Positions 1 to 10,850 of a DNA stretch of 64,000 nucleotides are shown here, piece after piece. Positions within the stretch are counted from its first letter, which is position 1; each line of letters begins with the position of its first letter. The stretch comes from Liquidambar formosana (Eukaryota; Streptophyta; Magnoliopsida; Saxifragales; Altingiaceae). The DNA lies in NCBI GenBank assembly GCA_039720395.1, contig JBBPBK010000041.1:62001-126000 (forward strand), written 5' to 3'. The notes under the pieces are model-generated. The model was given only the letters and a program-made list of their open reading frames with translations, had not been told where the DNA came from and made no database searches. The position numbers and the translations under genes are program-made.

Positions 1-511
1 ATAACGTATTGATCTCAAAAACCCATATATAGACAAAGAGAGATGGAGTTATCTGTTCCATATTCAATAACATCTCTACCAGAAAATAAAATAAAATAAA
101 TCAAATTTGGAGAGGAAGACAACCTACATGCAGTCATGCGAGACCTGCTACTTCTTGACTAAGTGGGATAGAGTGTTGATGGAGGTACAAATAACGTCAA
201 AGGTTATGGGTAGACGTGAATGGTTTTTTTTTTTTTTTTTTCCATAAGGAAAGTAATTTAATTTTTAGGGATTTATTGAAATTATTTCTATTTATAAAGG
301 TCAATGTATTTTTATGAGGAGTGTAATTTTATTTTAAAATTCTTATTGGAATTTATTATATCAACCAATTGTATGAGACCACATCACCTCAATAGTAGGT
401 CAGAGTAAAGGAGAGAGTATAATGAATGTAAGAAAAGTATTTAGGCGGGAAGAGTGAAGAGATATGTCACATTATCAAACTGGGTTATATATTATAATTA
501 TAATATAGATA

Positions 512-2585
512 TCTATATCTATTTATACTATATTATAAAACCTAGTTTGCTGATGTGGCATAGTTTTTTGTGTTTCCCCCCTACATACTTTTCTGTGGTT
601 TATTTTGCTTTCTCCTTAACTCTAACCCTACTATTGAGCTTATGTGGCGATATCTCATTGGCAAACTATAAAATCAATAATTAGATTTCAAAATTTAAAA
701 AATAAATAACAGAGTTGACCTTTCCATATTTTCCAATCCCCCTCAAAATCTTTCCAAATAAATAAGATTCTTAAAATTGATTGTCTCACCCTATACCCTA
801 AACTGATGTTAAGATTCCTAAAATTGATTGTCTTACCCTAAACCCTAAACAAACGTTAACCTCTCCATCTCTCATAATCGCCTACCATCCTATTCCACGG
901 CATATAAATCATTATCAACGGCAACGGCCTATCATTCTGTTCCACCGAAAGTTTTAGAGAAGGTACTCTTGATATCTTTTTGATTTTTCTATTTTTCCTC
1001 TCTTTATTGCACCTTTTTAATAGTGTATGTTTGTTTAATAAGTTCTCAATTTTAAGGTTTTCCAGATGTTAAGAATGGCCTAGCCTTTTCCTCCATGAGC
1101 ACTACCTGTTTGATTGATTGCTTGAAAAAAAAAATTGTAATAACAATGCGTCTTCAGTTACTCATTCCATGCATGAACTGTGATGGTGAAAACAATATTT
1201 GATTTAATTAATGTTTCATTCAATTTATCAATTTAACAATGCGTCCTCCATTAATGTTTGACAATTGGCAAGAGTTGATTGCTTAACATGTGCTGTTTGG
1301 GCTATTTGTGTTACCATTGGCAATTTCTGGTTAAGGCTTTAGGCTTCCATAGAAGGGTAAAATATTACAAATGTCGGGTTCATTTTTTCTTTTTATTTAA
1401 AAAAAAAAAAAACTAAAATTGTATTAATGTAACATGATATTGTTCACACTAAAATCTACAAAATCTACGTGGGCGTGTCAAAGCTCGAAAGCCTAAAGAT
1501 AGTGTGTCCACGACCTCTCAGCATCTCCTAGGCTGTTGAATTTAAGGCCGTTGACTCAAATGCCTACTTGGTCACTGGACTAAACCAAACTAATGGAATT
1601 AAACTAATGAAATTAACAAGCGATTGAATGAGAGATAAGGGTTCTTCTCTTTAAAGTTCTGTTCTAAACCAATGGAATTAAAGTGCAAATGGAAATACTT
1701 CTTCAATGAGAAAAATACGAAATACTTACAGTAAATTCAGCAACAGCAAAATTAACAGCAAATATCCTCGAACAAATGCTTAAAACTAAGAAAGATTTGC
1801 TAAGAAGCAGCTAATAACAAAGTTGGAGTTGAAAGCTAAGAAGCAAAAACTATTTCTGAGTTTCCTGAGAAGGATTGATGTGTTGAGAACCCCCGCTTTA
1901 ACTGCTCCGATCTCCTTTTATAGTCGAACCATTGCTCACTTCTCACGAACTTGATCATGGCCATCATGGGTACTAATTATCTGCTCCACCTCCTTCTTTT
2001 ATAGTTGAAATGGGTTGCTCCCCTGTTCGTGCTTGCCAGAAAAGTTCCACGTTTCCCACAACTCCGCCTTTGTTGAACTCTGCCAACTTTTCTCGCAACA
2101 GCTCCTTGACCAAGTGGGTTGCTCCCCTGTTCCACCTCCTTCTTTTATAGTTGAAATGGGTTGCTTCCCTGTTCGTGCTTGCCAGAAAAGTTCCACGTTT
2201 GCCACAACTCCGCCTTTAGTTGAACTCTACCAACTTTTCTCGCAACAGCTCCTCGACCAAGTCAAAGAACACATGTGCTTTATCCTATTCAGCTCTCAAG
2301 TCCTGCACGTGCTCTTGATGACTAGATTAATTCAGCTCCTTTTGGTGACATGTCATTTTTAGGCGGAAACAGATACATGTATTTGTGAGATTTTATTTAT
2401 TTATTTATTTATCACCCTACAATATATAGATAGAATTGAAGTTCTTATTCCATCTATGTACAAAACGTCCAACAAAAAATCTATGTGGACTGCAGACAAT
2501 ATTTTCAAGGAAATCTTATTATGTTTTAATGTTGTTTTTTATTCCTATTCATCACGTTTCCACATATCGTGCAGATCACTACTGG
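512..2585 (+). mobile_element. Non-autonomous Helitron, alpha copy
   Basis: The 5-prime end reads TC followed by TATA-rich sequence and TATATTATAAAACC, typical of plant Helitrons. The 3-prime end has a decayed short hairpin and CTGG followed by T, which fits the CTRR rule and insertion between A and T. The gamma copy (49498-51830) has the better-preserved hairpin and CTAG. No Rep/helicase ORF is visible. The exact first base is uncertain because TC occurs twice (512 or 518). It contains a 146 bp tandem duplication and a short telomere-like CCCTAAA pair near 835-850. Confidence 0.6.
1985..2276. repeat. 146 bp tandem duplication inside the alpha Helitron
   Basis: Two adjacent copies start at 1985 and 2131 with the same order of landmarks (TCCACCTCCTTC, GTTCGTGCTTGCC, TCGCAACAGCTCC). 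The gamma Helitron has one copy here but a different 142 bp duplication further on. The short ORFs read across it look like chance. Confidence 0.85.
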
Positions 2586-3026
2586 TAGGTATAGATATAA
2601 ATATAGATATAGATTTAAGTTTATGGAGGCTAGGGCTAGGGCTAGGGCTAGGGGTGGGTTCTTAAGCAAATGGAATTCAAATAAAATCCTATGAATGTCG
2701 AACATCTGAAAAAGAAAACATGATGTAGAAATGTTCAAATCGAATGTTCTTTCGAATATCCCTAACGCTTTGTTGGGGTTTTATTCGAAAGAACAAATCA
2801 ACTATCAAGCTACTTAAAAGAGTTTGGATTCAGTGTGTGCTGGGTTTATTTCAATCATTATTGGATGAGTATTTTGACGGCTTGGATTAAAACATTGATG
2901 CTAAGGTCCTTTTCCTTTGATACTTTAATCTTAGCATCAAAACACCCATTCAATGAATGTAATTAAATCAAGCATGGTATTGTGGGTTTGAAACCTAGCA
3001 CCGAATCCAAAACTCTTATTTAAAAA
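2586..3026. other. Paralogous spacer without a gene
   Basis: This stretch aligns with 51831-52258 in gamma and in part with 20280-20650 in beta. It begins with four copies of a CTAGGG-like hexamer near 2626-2655. I see no coding signal. Confidence 0.6.
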
Positions 3027-3289
3027 CTAGTAATTGAGCACACGCGATGCGTGTGCAACACATCTTTTCAAGTTTTCATCCCATCAATGAAATTGTTATG
3101 TCAGTTTCAAAGTTTCTTCAACCGCACGTGTGTAGGGGAGAAAATTAAGGAGAAAGAGGTTGTGGTAGGTTTTTTAAAGTTAGTAAAATTACCAAATCGT
3201 CTCTTAGCTTTATTAACTTGTAATGGTATTTTAGTATTTCTAAATGCAGTCCAACTACAAAGGGATTTGGCTTTATATAGTAGTATAGA
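3027..3289 (-). mobile_element. 263 bp non-autonomous Helitron with a clean empty site
   Basis: Read on the minus strand it starts TCTATACTACTATATAAAG. It ends with a perfect 8 bp hairpin (GCACACGC, loop ATC, GCGTGTGC), then an 11 base spacer ending CTAG. The flanks are A and T with no target duplication. The paralogous gamma site near 52258 reads AAAAATAAGG without the element, so it inserted between A and T after the blocks separated. The short ORFs on both strands inside it are not supported as genes. Confidence 0.88.
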
Positions 3290-3475
3290 TAAGGTGAATT
3301 GTAGAAAACTCCTTTGAAGTGTGGGGATCATCAGATAACCTCCCTCATGTTTTAATTTTACTAATGTGCTCCTCTTATGTTTTAATTTTTGTCAATATGT
3401 CTCACCGCCACTCGCTGTTGATGAAATTTGACGAAAATTAGTCACTCATTACACACATGACACTATTGAGGGACT

Positions 3476-4094
3476 TGTTATAAGAATTATTGGTGAGTAA
3501 AGTTTCAAAACTTGTAACCTATGAGACTTTTAATTTAGGAATTAACCCATTTGACTGTTGGGCTGTTACAAGCCCAATTAACTTGGCTGTTATAACTTTA
3601 TAGCACTAGCCGTTAGGGCATTAAAGCCCAAGACCTAGATGCCTATATAAAGACACACACCAAAAGACCTAAAACATATCAGACATACACGTTCTTCTCT
3701 TTTCTTCTCTTCACAGTTTACATTCTTCATTCTTTTCTCTATATTTTCTCTATATTTTGGGGCAACTGATCGAGGACGGTTCAAATTACTCTTCCTGTGA
3801 ACGTACTCATAGAAGAGCTAGCTATGAGCTTTTTGGGGTTGTATCTTGGAGGTGTTGTCGTCCACCAGAACCTGTACGTAGGGAGGCGATAACTCCTTTA
3901 GGACAGCGTGAGCATACGTGCCTTCCCACAGGCCAGCTATTCTAACTTTATCTCTTTAATTTTTTCTCATGTTATTATGCTTTATAATTTTAATTGTTAT
4001 TACTTGTGTGATTCGATATTTTATATTGTGAAATTTTTCAATTTCTATTAATTATTTGAACATTTAGATCAATTACACAGAAATTTCCCCAACA
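3476..4094 (+). mobile_element. Solo LTR of a copia-like element
   Basis: The segment starts TGTTATAAG and ends CCCCAACA, is absent from gamma (52440-52450 reads GGGACCTGTG), and contains a TATA box (CTATATAAAG near 3645) followed by a CT-rich leader. The target duplication is blurred: the left flank is GGGACT and the right flank CCTGTG. No internal region is present, so it is best read as a solo LTR. The 62-residue ORF inside is not a gene. Confidence 0.6.
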
Positions 4095-4319
4095 CCTGTG
4101 TTGCCCAAAATGCTTTTGACTAGTGAAATGTGATGGGGAGGGTGTAGGGGCATATAAGTCTTTTATAGTTTGCCGTTAATGGTGTTAAACCAATTAAATC
4201 TCCAACTGAACTGGGGGCACATTGGTAAAATTAAAACATAAGGGGGTCATCTACCGACCCTCCATACTTCAAGAGGGTTTTTTGTAATTTACCCTTTAAA
4301 ATAAAAAAAAATGCTAGTA

Positions 4320-4621
4320 CTTCCTCTATCCCACAAAGATAGGATAAGTTTGAAAAAACATATAGTCTAAGAAAAACAATTATTACATTGACTTTTCATT
4401 TATTAAACTCTATTTTTCTGAAGGTATCATCTCTTATTAATTGTTACCTTCATCTTTTATTAATTGTTATTGGGTTGTGTGAAAAGTAATTTTTGAAATA
4501 AAAAAAGGTAATATAAGAAAATAATAAAAAATATATATATAATTTGACTTTTCAAAATGACCAAACATTTTAGAACAAAAAAAGTTACAAGAATGACGTA
4601 TTTGTTGTGTGACGGAGGGAA
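4320..4621. mobile_element. Stowaway-like MITE, alpha copy
   Basis: The inverted ends are CTTCCTCTATCCCACAAAG and GTGTGACGGAGGGAA, flanked by TA on both sides. The gamma copy is at 52723-53003. In beta the site near 22206 is empty with a single TA, which confirms the boundaries. Confidence 0.8.
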
Positions 4622-4734
4622 TACAATTTATGTGATATTACTAGCTTCGTCGAGCCTGTCGGAGGAAATATGATCGAAGTGATATTCTGTCTTACGTGCA
4701 ATTCAAAAACAATTAGAGCCATCTTGCACCTTGA

Positions 4735-5093
4735 CTTGTGAGGGCATGGATGCAGCAATTGGAGCCATCAAGCACCATAACTTGAGGGCATGGACGCACC
4801 AAATGATGCACCAAATGACATGCATGATAGATGTATTCATTAATGTGAAAACCCATCACCAGAATCACTCTCCTCTCTCATTGCATGATTTGCATGGGTG
4901 CTTTAATTCCTGCAGCTGTAGTGCGAACTCGAGGCCTTAAACCACATCCCCCATTCATGGGTCTTTCAATTCCATTACTCTGGGTGACGGCCACAAATTC
5001 CTTCAAACAAACCGGTGCGATTTTCCCCTTCAGAAAAAGGATCAATAATATGATCAATGGTCATATTCCGAATAAAGTATTGAGCCCCACGCA
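4735..5093 (-). pseudogene. Kinase C-terminal relic (FERONIA-like family)
   Basis: Minus-strand fragments still read like the end of the kinase family: an IDxIIDP-like stretch, APVCLKEFVAVAQS, GIERPM, then the tail around GMSF. Frameshifts and a lost EGLEFALQLQ frame make it non-functional. Paralogous relics lie at 22290-22620 and 53110-53525. In alpha it is joined directly to GCAAAATAGAAGC, so about 740 bp present in gamma are missing. Confidence 0.75.
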
Positions 5094-5099
5094 AAATAG

Positions 5100-6470
5100 A
5101 AGCAGAGAGAAATAGTAAATTTATCTAGTATATTTGATAATATTCATATGAAAGTGTTGAATTCTATTGGAAAAAAAAGAAAAAAGAAAAAAGAAAAAAA
5201 GAAGAAAAGAAGAAAAGCTCATAATAAAAGGGATGAGCTGGGATGCCCTCACACTTGAGACGGAGGCAGAGCTGACTAGCTACTACCAATGTATGCTTGC
5301 TTTTGAAATGATGGTGTACACTTTTTTTAATTTTTTGACAAGCAATCATTAGATAGAAGAAAGTATGGCCATGCTTTACCTCTTCAACTTTGTCAACCAG
5401 GATAACATCTAGTAAAGAGGTGATGGGATAGAACCAAAACACTTACAAAGGATTGACCATTGGGTTAATGAGTAGGCTGCTTTGTTAGCTAACCTAGGAA
5501 CACATCTAGCAACCTACATAGGTAAACCACCTAACAAAACTTTAGTATCAAATATGGTAGCAAAAATAGCCCAATCAAGATGAAGACTCCATTCAACTAA
5601 GGGAGTCCATCACGGTAGAAGTATCGCCTTCCACAATAACACCAGTAAAACCTAACTTGTTGATCTCATTCAACCCCACACTGATGTATACACTATACAC
5701 TCAAGGTTAAGATTTAATGAAATGCCACAGTTTGTAATATTCACTGTCTTTTGTAATGGCCCGGCCCTATCAAATCTGTTTTCATATTCCAAATTACAAG
5801 AAGTAAAAATAAAAATAAAGAACCGCTGGTAGTTGTGGATTACACATATACTCGCACACAAAAGAATATACATAAAACGAAATACCTAATTTTGATATAT
5901 AAGCCTGCTTGGAATTACATCAAACACCTCTGAGCTTGTAGTGACAATAAATGTCTGATATTTTGAAATTTTTTTATGTACCCACATAGCACACACGTCC
6001 ATAAACACACTCTGTAAAAGATTACAGATAAAAACCCAATATATAAGATCTAAGAAATATGGATACGGATATGCGACACACTTACAGTATGACATGAACA
6101 TATCCATATAACAAATTCTCAATATTTAGGATATGACATAGTAAGGACACGGTATTAATAAAATATATATTTTCATATGTATAATATATTGTTTTTAGAA
6201 ATCCTATATGAATTGGTCACAAAGAAGATACCCAAAAATACAAAGGAAGAACAAAAAAAGGAAAAGAGCATACATTATTTATTTATTTATTTATTTTTGT
6301 ATAAGCCAATCATCAAACACATAAACACAATATTTGTAAGAGCACAAAAGCCAATAGCTAAGATTTATGTATGCGCTTGGAATCACACAAAAACAAGTAC
6401 AGAATTTTGAATTTTTGTGTACCCACAAAGAAAAGAACAAAACAGAAGAGTGATATTATGAAGAAAGTTT
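5100..6470. other. Intergenic stretch, no gene recognised
   Basis: The first part (to about 5760) is the right end of block alpha and includes a purine-rich tract near 5169-5215. The rest is AT-rich with two diverged copies of a roughly 60 bp motif near 5910-5990 and 6380-6425. The ORFs here lack family resemblance. Confidence 0.5.
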
Positions 6471-6520
6471 ATGAATTTAATTGAATCATCTTGGCTGAAA
6501 GCTGATATAGAAGGACTCAC

Positions 6521-6630
6521 ATGTCTTTAACGGCAAAGGTGAGGCCATTTAAAGGAAGTTCATGAGGAGAAGAGCTTGGTTGCAGAAGGAATTTCTCCAT
6601 GAAAGCTCCATAATCTGAGTCTCTTGCCAT
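6521..6630 (-). pseudogene. Orphan first exon of an AMI1-like amidase
   Basis: The exon encodes MARDSDYGAFMEKF followed by a linker and LTFAVKD. It ends in a canonical donor (CAT then GTGAGT) at 6521/6520. This resembles the N terminus of plant amidase-signature proteins such as AMI1 (indole-3-acetamide hydrolase), where DFGAF and GLTFAIKDIFDVEG are conserved and an intron follows at this point. I find no downstream exon with the Gly/Ser-rich amidase signature between here and position 1. The duplicated kinase block occupies that space, so the gene is probably truncated or displaced. An in-frame ATG at 6672 is an alternative start. OEP64/Toc64-type amidase-like proteins start similarly and cannot be excluded. 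Confidence 0.5.
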
Positions 6631-6708
6631 GTCTCCTACTGCTATCTGAGTGAGAGTGAGCACTGCTTCCATGTAAGCTGCTAAGTAATGTTGCCAACAT
6701 AATAATTA

Positions 6709-6956
6709 CTCCCTCCACCCACAAAGATAATTCAACTTTGACAAAACAAGTAGTTTAAAAAAAATTATCATTGTTTTGACTTATAATTTATTAAATTTTA
6801 TCTTTTTTAAAAAATACTATTTATATTTTGATATTGAAAGTAATTATTAAAATATAAAAAATAATATAAAAAATTAAAAGAATTTAAAATTTTAAAGAGG
6901 ACAAATATTTTGTAACAAAAAACCTAACAAAAAATGGTATATATTTGTGGGCCGTA
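6709..6956. mobile_element. Stowaway-like MITE
   Basis: The left end CTCCCTCCACCCACAAAGATA and the right end TATATTTGTGGGCCGTA form imperfect inverted repeats around an AT-rich core. TA precedes the left end. The family looks related to the MITE at 4320-4621. Confidence 0.6.
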
Positions 6957-7214
6957 TGACTTGTCTTCTTGTGAGCTTCCTTTCATTTCCTTTTTTTTTT
7001 TTTTTTTTTTTTTTTTAATGATAAGTAAAGCCTCCTTTCTTGTTCTAGAGAAATAAGTTGCCTTGACAAAATGACGCTTTTACCGCTGTCATTATTGTGG
7101 GGACAGGAGTGGAAGGCGGCTAAAAGAAGACAAAGCCGTTATTTTTGCTTTTGGTTTGGCCAGTCCTCGATTTTTCGGAAAATGTGCGGAGAATAGTCCG
7201 AATTGATTACTTTA

Positions 7215-7254
<40 letters not shown>

Positions 7255-8063
7255 GTTTTTCTAAGCAATTTTTAACTATTCGAGTATTTTCTATAATTTT
7301 TATATTACTTGTATCGTTTTCAAAAATTTTTTAAATATATTTTCAACGTAAATTATTATTTTATTAAATAAATCTTAACATGCGACTTAAGACACATTTA
7401 AAAACCCCATAAAATATCAAGGATGCGCAACACACAGGAAAAATACACTTCTTATTAATCTAATGATAGATTTGGCAAATTGTGAGTCTTAAAAAGTTGG
7501 GTTGTAAGAAAAAAGTTTTTACTATTATTTGATGCTGAATGTTTGGGATTCAAGCTTACGAATTATCGTCAAATGTCAAATGCCTTTGGTTTAGTCATTA
7601 GTTGGCAGAGTAGCACCATACTCATGGATGGGCGAAATCCCAGTGTTGGCTCCACGGCACACCACTTAAAACATGCAGGTTCCTGCAGTTTACAGTCGCT
7701 ACACCCTTATCAAACCTATCAAACACCATACAACAGTGCTGATATTTGATAGAAGCACAATCTCCACACTTTTTTGAAGTAAACAAATCATTCACAAGAG
7801 TGTTCAATTTAAAGAGTGAGTTGGAGCTTCTGTTCCTTTTCTGTTGTTTTTCTCAGTTCCTCTCTACTTTTACACCCAAAGAAAAATAATTCTCCATTCT
7901 TTTCCTTCTTTTCATTATTATCTCTTCCATTCTCCCTTGTTCTTGGGATCGAAACAGAACTGTACAAGAACTGGCTATAAATTATTAATGGCACCAAAAG
8001 GAAGTTCGCAAAAGAAAATCAAACAATGCAAAATACAACCTTTATGATGGGGAGGTAAAATGT
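6957..8063. other. Intergenic stretch downstream of the RING-finger gene
   Basis: It holds a T tract near 6990-7016 and an A tract near 7217-7248, then sequence of normal composition. The part next to 8063 should include the 3-prime UTR of the RING-finger gene. The ORFs near 7543-7807 on both strands show no recognisable domain. Confidence 0.45.
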
Positions 8064-9565
8064 TTAATCAGTTTCATCGGAGTCGTCATCAAATATATAT
8101 AAGTAGGGGATTAGAGGTACATGTTCATTATGTTTTCCTTCTGATCCCTTGCTGGTTTCCCCAGGAGTGTTCCATCCCAAGCGCTGTATATAAACTTCAT
8201 CATAGGCTACAATATTTAAACCCGAAGCAAGAAAGAGTTCAACCTCATTTACAAAACAGTCTGTTCTTCCTGTTAGAAAAGGCCTCGCAGCATCAGAAAC
8301 CAAAGCCTTGAACTCTTCTTGTTTTGTTTCAGGGGTGCCTGTCTGATATTTTTGCTCATTACTGGAACAATGCAGAGCTTTAGTGTCAATTCAGGTACAC
8401 TAATTAAATAATAATTAAAAAGGTTACAACCGCCCAATTTGATGACCTTCTGTTTGTGAACCTTTAATGGAAACTCATCAAGAGAGCTCAAAAGAACATG
8501 GAGATTGCAGTGTTAACATCGTTGAATCAAGTTCCATGACCAACTTATGCATCACTCAATTTAAGAGGCAAACGACAATGAATATTACCTTCTCAAGAAT
8601 GAGTCTATCAAACCAAGTATGTGATGCACAATAATGTCAACTTCTTCCTCCTGCATGTGTAGTATAGTAGGGAGCAACTTAGTCATAAACAGTCAACCAT
8701 ATACGTTATGTGTTCTAAAGAGGATAAACTAGGGTTACAATTTTGTATAAAGTATAAACAATCGCTAGCTTCTATAAATAGCTTACCCATACATATAAAT
8801 GTTTTACTTCAACTTCTCATTAGAATCATATTCAATCTTCTTAGACATGGAAACACACAAATGCTGGTCAAGAACTCAGAATGCACCATTTCTGGTAAAG
8901 AACTGAGAACGCATCATTTCAGGAAAACCAAAAATCAAATAAAGAAAATCAATTCCGTGGGGACATCTAGACGTGCCCCAAGTCAAAAGGACAAGAAAAT
9001 GCACACCAAACAATGAATTCACTAACAAATGGACCTGTATTAGAGCTTGAATCTCTCTTCTCAACCAATCTTGAAGCCACTTATTTGGATGAAGATACTT
9101 ACGGGACTTCCAATACCGTGACACACTCCATATGTCATTTAAGATACCTGATTTAACACATAATTAACTGAAAAATATGTATAGGTAACAGTAGGTTTGT
9201 CAAGAATAATATAGCAAACAGAGAGCAAGAAAACAAGAACCAACAAATCAAGATGACGAGCAGTACAAGACCTGGTTCAATGTAGTAGCACTGCAATCGA
9301 TACTTGTGAGCTCTTGAAAAGAAAAAACTGCAGATACCACAAACAAAAATAAATAAAAACGTCTCATTAATTAGAGGCAAAAGTCAAAAAATAGAAATCA
9401 ACAGATACCCATCCCCATATTTTTGGTTAATGCAATGCTGTTGAAAAGAACTTCCATCACAACTATGTACAATAGAAAAATTTTCAGTCTGCAGATTAAT
9501 CAAACGACAGCGATTCAGTAAGGATAATTGAATGTCAAAAGGCTTCAATATATATATATATATAT

Positions 9566-9597
<32 letters not shown>

Positions 9598-10813
9598 GGG
9601 GAAACTGTTTACAAGGAAAAGAAAATAAATGAAAAATACACAAAAAGAAAACTTATAGGAAAACTTGTGGAAAAATTTACATAACAATAAGAATAAACTA
9701 ATAATTACGACATGTACTCCCTCCGTTCCTAATTGACTATCCCCTCTGAAAAAACACGCTTTTTTAGGAAACCCATTAAATGATTTCACATCAATATATA
9801 TGTTTTGACATTCCAATTTTACCCTCAATTGTACAAAACATTAAAAAGAGAGAACACCCTTTTAAGGGTATCTTAGGAAATGAAATAAAAAGAATCATTA
9901 ACATTTAAAATGTGACAATAATTTTGATACATCCCAAAAAGGAAAGGAGGCCAATAATTTAGGAATGGAGGGAGGTTTTTTTTTTGAAAAGAAAGGGTAA
10001 AAAGAGCATGTTTCAAGTGAAGGGGCTTCTATGGGCTTGCCAAATATTCGCATTGTTTGTTGAAGAGTTCGCCTCCTCAATAGCACTCTGAAATGGTAAT
10101 TTATATGCCCATACTGAATGCAGAACATAAAACTATGATTGAGACTAAGGCTCGCCTTTGAAGCCTTACAATGGACCTAATGCCCACAAGATCTAACTAT
10201 CAGAATCTACTCTAGTCTGAGAAATGAATGAAACAACAAAGACTGCATTTGTAACACATCTGAAAATGAAATCTCTCCATTTAGTTTTACTAAGTGTATT
10301 TCATTGCTCATAGCAAACTGGGTTTTACATGGCAATAAGTCAGTCCCTGGTGGACCTACTCCTAAGTTACAATGGATGACTATGATCCTAGAAGTAAATA
10401 TATATTAGTGGAGTAGTGGTTGAACTGGAAGTAGCTACGACTTGCAATGGAGCTCAGTGAATGCACCTTAGTTTTGATGCCTCAGTAGCTAATGAAGGTG
10501 GTACCACCCTCGACCATACCTCAAAGTGTTTATCCTTCAATTTTGTCAGAACAGATATCAATTAATGTGCAGGTCAAGCAGACCATCTGACCTGCTGAAG
10601 CCTATTTGACTAGGCCTACAAACCCTACAGTTTTTGAGCCTGCAGCCTTGAAACTTGCTAGTGGCTTTGGGACTGCATCCCAGCTAGCTCCAGCTTGTGT
10701 ACCAGTCAGGACCTCCATAGAGGACCAATAATGGCACATTTTCTAAGGATTCCAATCCAAACATTCCTCACCATTGTGCCTGTTAACACTTCATAATACC
10801 TTCCTCATCCTTT

Positions 10814-10850
<37 letters not shown>

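Larger units (their letters stand above)
1..5760. repeat. Segmental duplication block alpha (partial)
   Basis: This stretch aligns over its whole length with 48981-54940, apart from insertions and deletions private to one copy. Shared landmarks in the same order are a Helitron, a Stowaway MITE, a kinase 3-prime relic and a purine-rich tract. The left edge lies outside the window. Alpha alone carries a 263 bp Helitron and a 619 bp solo LTR. It lacks the MITE and mid-kinase relic present in gamma. After about 5760 the similarity stops. Confidence 0.85.

Noticed and set aside
2620..2660. Interstitial telomere repeat
   Set aside because: The unit is CTAGGG, not TTTAGGG, and has only about four copies.
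5886..6122. FDV tripeptide in minus-strand ORF as possible amidase exon 2
   Set aside because: The splice phase does not match exon 1 and the residues after FDV do not continue the amidase consensus.
7543..7807. Overlapping ORFs on both strands, one Cys-rich
   Set aside because: No recognisable motif spacing, and position fits the 3-prime flank of the RING-finger gene.
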